From: VRUE01 sp963753245 | Lineage (GTDB): Bacteria > Actinomycetota > Thermoleophilia > Solirubrobacterales > 70-9 | Reading direction: 5' to 3' | Assembly (NCBI GenBank): GCA_963753245.1 | Contig: CAVWBK010000010.1 | Span: 1-64,000, forward strand | Length of the DNA: 64,000 bases | Shown: positions 60,621 through 64,000 of the stretch, piece by piece | Layout: each line of letters begins with the position of its first letter | How positions within the stretch are numbered: the stretch's first letter is position 1 | Program-made: the position numbers and the translations under genes | The notes under the pieces: model-generated | The model's database searches: none | Seen by the model: only the letters and a program-made list of their open reading frames with translations | Told to the model about the DNA's origin: nothing

Positions 60621-61244
60621 CTACTCAGCCTCAAATTTGGCAGCGGCGGGCGGTGGGGAGAGCGGCGGCGAGCGCAGGACGCCGCGCGAGCCCTTGGCCG
60701 AGATCACCCGGGCCGGGATGCCGCCGACCGTGACCCGCGGCGGCAGATCCTCGACCACCACCGCGTTGGCCCCGATCGCGACTTCATCGCCGACCGTGAC
60801 GCCGCCGAGGATGCGCGCGCCGGAGCCGATGTAGACGTTGTCGCCGAGGGTCGGCGCCCGGCCCCTGACATCGGCGATCGTCGTCTGCGCGTCGATCCGG
60901 CAGTTGTGGCCGACGACAGCCTCACCGTTGACCGTGATCGTGCCGTGGTGGGCGATGCTTAGCCCCGGGCCAAAGACGCCGCGGGGGATCTCGAAGCCAA
61001 GACGCTCACCCATCACCCGCAGCCGGATCCGCAGCAAGCCGAACCAGAGCCTGCCGATCGGGTCAGCCCGGCAGCCTTCGTAGTACTCGCCGAAGCGCAG
61101 CAGGCGCTGGAAGTAGACAACCCGCAGGGTGAGGCGAAACCAGGGCCGCCAGCGCCGCAGGCCATGCGCGGCAAGGTCCTCGCGAAGGTAGTGGCGCAGG
61201 TCCGCCCGATTGGCGATCCCACGGCCCTGTGAGGCGCTCCTCAT
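60621..61244 (-). CDS. Serine-acetyltransferase-like hexapeptide acyltransferase
   Basis: 207 residues from ATG 61244, chosen since the longer open frame upstream is Arg/Pro-rich and overlaps the deacetylase gene. A helical N-terminus (ADLRHYLREDLAAHGLRRWR, VVYFQRLLRFGEYY) precedes left-handed beta-helix repeats: GPGLSIAHHGTITVNGEAVV, GHNCRIDAQTTIADVRG, DNVYIGSGARILGGVTVGDE, VAIGANAVVVEDLPPRVTVG and GIPARVI. The His in IAHHG is the expected catalytic residue. In a glycan locus this is more likely a sugar O-acetyltransferase than a cysteine-biosynthesis enzyme. It lies upstream of wzm on the same strand. Confidence 0.83.
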   Translation of the reverse strand: MRSASQGRGIANRADLRHYLREDLAAHGLRRWRPWFRLTLRVVYFQRLLRFGEYYEGCRADPIGRLWFGLLRIRLRVMGERLGFEIPRGVFGPGLSIAHHGTITVNGEAVVGHNCRIDAQTTIADVRGRAPTLGDNVYIGSGARILGGVTVGDEVAIGANAVVVEDLPPRVTVGGIPARVISAKGSRGVLRSPPLSPPPAAAKFEAE

Positions 61245-61288
61245 GGGGATGGTTTCTGCGCCGGACCCCGCACCCCTCGCCGCGGCCC

Positions 61289-62101
61289 CTATTGCGAGGA
61301 AGGGTCCAGGCGCACTCCGGCGAGGGTCAACAGCGAGTCGCGCAACAGCGCCGGACGCCCGGCGAGGGCAAGCTTCTGGCGCAGTTTGCGGGGCGTGTCG
61401 CTGGCGTGGACCTCGACCCGGGGCACGGCGAAGAGGTCCCCACCGGGCCGCGGATCGCCCCAGGCGGTGGTGAAGGCGATCTGATGGCCGGCCGCGCGGA
61501 CCGCGGCCGCCAGCTGGGGGTTCCAACGCCCGTTGGGATAGGAGAAGGCCCGCGGTCGCGGCAATCCGGCGGCGGCGATCTGATCGGCGGCACCGGCCAG
61601 CTCGCTGTCGAGCTCCTCCGCCGGCACCTCGGGCAGCGCTCGGTGGGTGAGGGTGTGTGAACCGACCTCGATTCCCCGCGCCGGGAGCTGGCGAAGGCCC
61701 GCCGGGTCAAGCAGATCGAGGCTGGCGGCGCCCTTTCTGTGATCCCACTCATTGACCCCGCCCAGACGCCCGGCGACGGCGAAGGCGAGCGCCTTGACCC
61801 CCCGCTCCTGCAGCAGTGGCGCGGCGACCTCGAGCAGGTCGGTGTAGGCGTCGTCGAAGCTGACCAGCGCCGCGCGGGCCGGCAGGTTCCCCTCGCCGCT
61901 CAACGCCGCGAGCACCGCGTCGAGGTCGACGAAGGTCCAACCGTGGGCGCCCAGGGCGTCCAGCTGCGCCGCAAAGAGCTGCGGCGCGACCCCGTACTCG
62001 GAGAGCACCGGGTCCCCGCCCAGGTCGGCGATCGCGTGGTAGGCGAGAATGCGCAACCGCGAACGGCGGCTAGGCGCCGGGGGCGAACTCGTAGATGTCA
62101 C
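61289..62101 (-). CDS. NodB-type polysaccharide deacetylase
   Basis: 270 residues, GTG start that overlaps the divergent GT2 start by seven bases. RLRILAYHAIADLGGDPVLS opens the domain. Motif 1 is ALVSFDDAYTDLLEVAAPLL (Asp-Asp present, with Ala where Gly is usual), motif 2 is IEVGSHTLTHRALPEVP (HxxxH) and motif 3 is AFSYPNGRWNPQLAAAVRAA. The C-terminus (VPRVEVHASDTPRKLRQKLA) resembles that of the deacetylase half at 53935. No signal peptide, so it may act on a cytoplasmic or lipid-linked intermediate or be exported otherwise. Confidence 0.85.
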   Translation of the reverse strand: MTSTSSPPAPSRRSRLRILAYHAIADLGGDPVLSEYGVAPQLFAAQLDALGAHGWTFVDLDAVLAALSGEGNLPARAALVSFDDAYTDLLEVAAPLLQERGVKALAFAVAGRLGGVNEWDHRKGAASLDLLDPAGLRQLPARGIEVGSHTLTHRALPEVPAEELDSELAGAADQIAAAGLPRPRAFSYPNGRWNPQLAAAVRAAGHQIAFTTAWGDPRPGGDLFAVPRVEVHASDTPRKLRQKLALAGRPALLRDSLLTLAGVRLDPSSQ

Positions 62102-63045
62102 ATCCCACCTTCAGCATCGTGATCACGACCTACAACCGCGCGCGGATCGTATGCCGCTGCATCGACAGCTGCCTGGCCCAGTCGCGCGAGGACTTCGAGA
62201 TCGTCGTCGTCGATGACGGCTCCAGCGATCAGACCGCGGCGCTGCTCGCCGAGCGCTACCCCGATCCCCGCCTGCGAATCGTCGTCCACGAGTCAAACCG
62301 GGGCATCAATCCCGCCCGCCACACCGGCGCCGCCCACGCCCGTGGCGAGTGGGTGGTCGTGATCGACAGCGACGATGAGCTGCTGCCCGGCGCGCTGGCG
62401 CGTCTCGGTGAGCTGATCGCCGAGTTGCCCGCCGGGGTGCGAGTACTGCGCAGCCGCCAGATCCACGACGATGGCCGCATCACTCCGCAGTTCTTGCCCG
62501 AGGGTCCCTATGGCTATGAGGGCAGGATCCGCTGGGCCGAGGCGGAGGGCGGCAACGACGCGGGCCGCTGCCTCGCACGGGAGGTCTTCGGCACGAGCCC
62601 TTATATAGAGGGCCGGCGCGGGGCGATGGAGACCCTGTTTGAGCTCAATCTCGCCGAACGTGAGACCAGCGTCTGCGTCGCCGACGTGCTGACCGCGGTA
62701 CACGCTGACGCCGCCAACAGCTGGCTGCGCGCGGTGCGCTCCGCCGAGCTGATCCCGCGCCTGCGCCGCGAGGCACCCGACATGCTCTGGATGGCCGAGA
62801 CGGTGCTCGAGCGCCACGGTGGCGCCCTGCAGCGCTTTGGCCCCGGCCAGTACGTGACCGTGCTGCGAATCGCCGCCACCCAGGCCTTTCTACTCGGCCG
62901 CCGGGGCGCCGGTTTTCGCTACTCGCGAGAGGCGCTGCGCCGCAGGCCGCTCGCCCCAGCGGCCTGGGCCACCCTCCTGCTCGGCCTGATCGGCCCCGGC
63001 GCGACCGCCCGCGGCGCACTGATCTACCGCCGCTTCGCCGCCTGA
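62095..63045 (+). CDS. Glycosyltransferase family 2
   Basis: 316 residues. FSIVITTYNRARIVCRCIDS, FEIVVVDDGSSDQTAALLAE, NRGINPARHTGAAHARGEWV and the metal motif VVIDSDDELLPGALARLGEL define the GT-A domain. CLAREVFGTSPYIEGRRGAM and ETLFELNLAERETSVCVADV follow, with a helical C-terminus ending in short hydrophobic stretches. It stands alone on the plus strand between the deacetylase and the flippase genes, both on the minus strand. Confidence 0.87.
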   Translation: MSHPTFSIVITTYNRARIVCRCIDSCLAQSREDFEIVVVDDGSSDQTAALLAERYPDPRLRIVVHESNRGINPARHTGAAHARGEWVVVIDSDDELLPGALARLGELIAELPAGVRVLRSRQIHDDGRITPQFLPEGPYGYEGRIRWAEAEGGNDAGRCLAREVFGTSPYIEGRRGAMETLFELNLAERETSVCVADVLTAVHADAANSWLRAVRSAELIPRLRREAPDMLWMAETVLERHGGALQRFGPGQYVTVLRIAATQAFLLGRRGAGFRYSREALRRRPLAPAAWATLLLGLIGPGATARGALIYRRFAA

Positions 63046-63065
63046 GCGAGGCCGAGGAGCGGCCC

Positions 63066-64000
63066 TCAGGCTGCCTGGGCGTCCGCGCGGCGCTCGAAGA
63101 GCAGGGGCCTCAGCAGGGTCGCGAGCAGGACCAGGGCGAGGGCGCTCTGGCTCGCGGTCCAGACGTAGCCGACCGCGTCGATCCCGAGGCTCGGCAGGAG
63201 CAGGGCGCTGAGGCCGAGGACCAGCACGCAGTGGGTTCCCTGCACGGCGACGACGATCCGGCCACGGTGCTCGATCCGGGCGATCGTGATCCCCAGGGTG
63301 ACGATCACGTTGGGGACCATGCCCAGCGCCAGCAGCCTTAACAGCGAGGCCCCGGCGTCGGCGTAGGCGCTGCCGAAGATCAGCAGCGCCCAGGGGGCGA
63401 CGAGCGCCGCCAAAGCGGCGATCGGGACGACCAGCCGCAGCGACTGGCCCAGCGCCCGCCGGGTCAGCACCCGCAGCCGCTCGAGGTCGCTCGCCGCCTC
63501 GACCGTCAACGAGGTCATCATGTTCAGCGCCACCAGCTCGATCGCCAGCGAGATCATCCAGGGCACGAAGAAGTAGGCGGCCTCGGCGGCGCTGACCCGG
63601 TTGGCGACGAGGATCGGCATGTAGAGGTTGCCGGCGAGGGTGAAGAGCTTGCCGGCGTAGTTGCCGGTCGCCATCGAGAGCAGCCTGCTGCGGTCAAGCC
63701 TGCCCTCTGAGGGGGAGGCCGGGATCAACCTGGTGAAGATCAAATAGTTGACCACCAGGATCGCGATCAGAAGTGGCGCGGTCCAGGCGACGAACGGTCC
63801 CGAGCCGGTCAGCGTGCTCGCCAGTCCGATCAGCAGCAGCAGCTTGGCGAGGGCATAGAGCGAGTTCTCCAGGGGGATCCACTTCGCCGCTCGCAAACCG
63901 GTGAGGACGCTGTCCTCGAGGGTGAAGACGGTGGTCGCGCCGGCGGCGAGGACGAAACCAATCAGCCAGCCGCCGCCCGAGAGAAAGCTCAGCTTCGGCG
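63066..64000 (-). CDS. Oligosaccharide flippase (Wzx-like), partial at the window end
   Basis: The frame is open from 63066 to the end of the window, so the N-terminal part lies outside. A TTG at 63896 is only an internal codon, since the coding pattern continues upstream (LAAGATTVFTLEDSVLTGLR). Visible are about eight hydrophobic helices (LYALAKLLLLIGLASTLTGS, AWTAPLLIAILVVNYLIFTR, AAYFFVPWMISLAIELVALN and VGYVWTASQSALALVLLATL) and GNYAGKLFTLAGNLYMPILV. The order fits the C-terminal two thirds of a polysaccharide transporter-type flippase. It is a second flippase in the window, here near an ABC-export locus. Confidence 0.82.
   Translation of the reverse strand, partial: PKLSFLSGGGWLIGFVLAAGATTVFTLEDSVLTGLRAAKWIPLENSLYALAKLLLLIGLASTLTGSGPFVAWTAPLLIAILVVNYLIFTRLIPASPSEGRLDRSRLLSMATGNYAGKLFTLAGNLYMPILVANRVSAAEAAYFFVPWMISLAIELVALNMMTSLTVEAASDLERLRVLTRRALGQSLRLVVPIAALAALVAPWALLIFGSAYADAGASLLRLLALGMVPNVIVTLGITIARIEHRGRIVVAVQGTHCVLVLGLSALLLPSLGIDAVGYVWTASQSALALVLLATLLRPLLFERRADAQAA

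Overview
The window is a high-GC bacterial chromosome segment. Dense genes with G/C-ending codons, frequent GTG/TTG starts, long secreted proteins built from PKD, FN3, DUF4082 and Ig-like repeats, and an ethylmalonyl-CoA-pathway cluster all suggest an actinobacterium. The Thermoleophilia (Solirubrobacter/Conexibacter type) fit best. This placement is inferred from protein style, not from a marker gene. I saw no rRNA, tRNA or CRISPR array.

Layout. 0.1-4.8 kb is a decayed edge: a frameshifted secreted beta-helix protein, an IS1595-type transposase remnant with a small divergent ORF in lower-GC DNA, a frameshifted membrane protein and a frameshifted LuxR-type regulator. 4.9-22.9 kb is a Wzx/Wzy-type surface polysaccharide locus. 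It holds a PqqD-like protein, acetyltransferases, two DegT aminotransferases, an epimerase, a polyprenyl-phosphate sugar transferase, several glycosyltransferases, a Wzz-Wzy fusion, two further Wzz-like proteins, a frameshifted flippase and a deacetylase-like protein. 22.9-34.6 kb encodes exported proteins: two more beta-helix paralogs (one with PKD repeats), a DUF3558-like lipoprotein, a 1,932-residue adhesin-like protein with three nearly identical 1,086-bp units, and a small secreted protein. A hairpin-rich intergenic tract lies upstream of the large adhesin gene.

34.7-45.9 kb carries four enzymes of the ethylmalonyl-CoA pathway: ethylmalonyl-CoA mutase, a mesaconyl-CoA hydratase-like MaoC protein, methylsuccinyl-CoA dehydrogenase and malyl/methylmalyl-CoA lyase. 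They are accompanied by an SCP2-like protein and a small helical protein, and interrupted by an AbiEi-like/Fic fusion, a CxxC protein and a secreted quinoprotein-type sugar dehydrogenase. Together the four enzymes would convert ethylmalonyl-CoA to glyoxylate plus propionyl-CoA; crotonyl-CoA carboxylase/reductase and the epimerase are not in the window.

46-64 kb is a second surface-glycan locus of the ABC-export type (Wzm, and Wzt with a C-terminal cargo-binding domain). It includes glycosyltransferases, a CoA_binding_3-GT2 fusion, a GT2-NodB fusion, a DegT aminotransferase, a GMC oxidoreductase, an acetyltransferase, a deacetylase and a flippase cut by the window end.

The most interesting items are the AbiEi-like/Fic fusion with iterated upstream motifs, the structured leader of the large adhesin, the Wzz-Wzy and CoA_binding_3-GT2 fusions, the three-member beta-helix family, and the cluster of frame-breaking small indels restricted to the first 18 kb.
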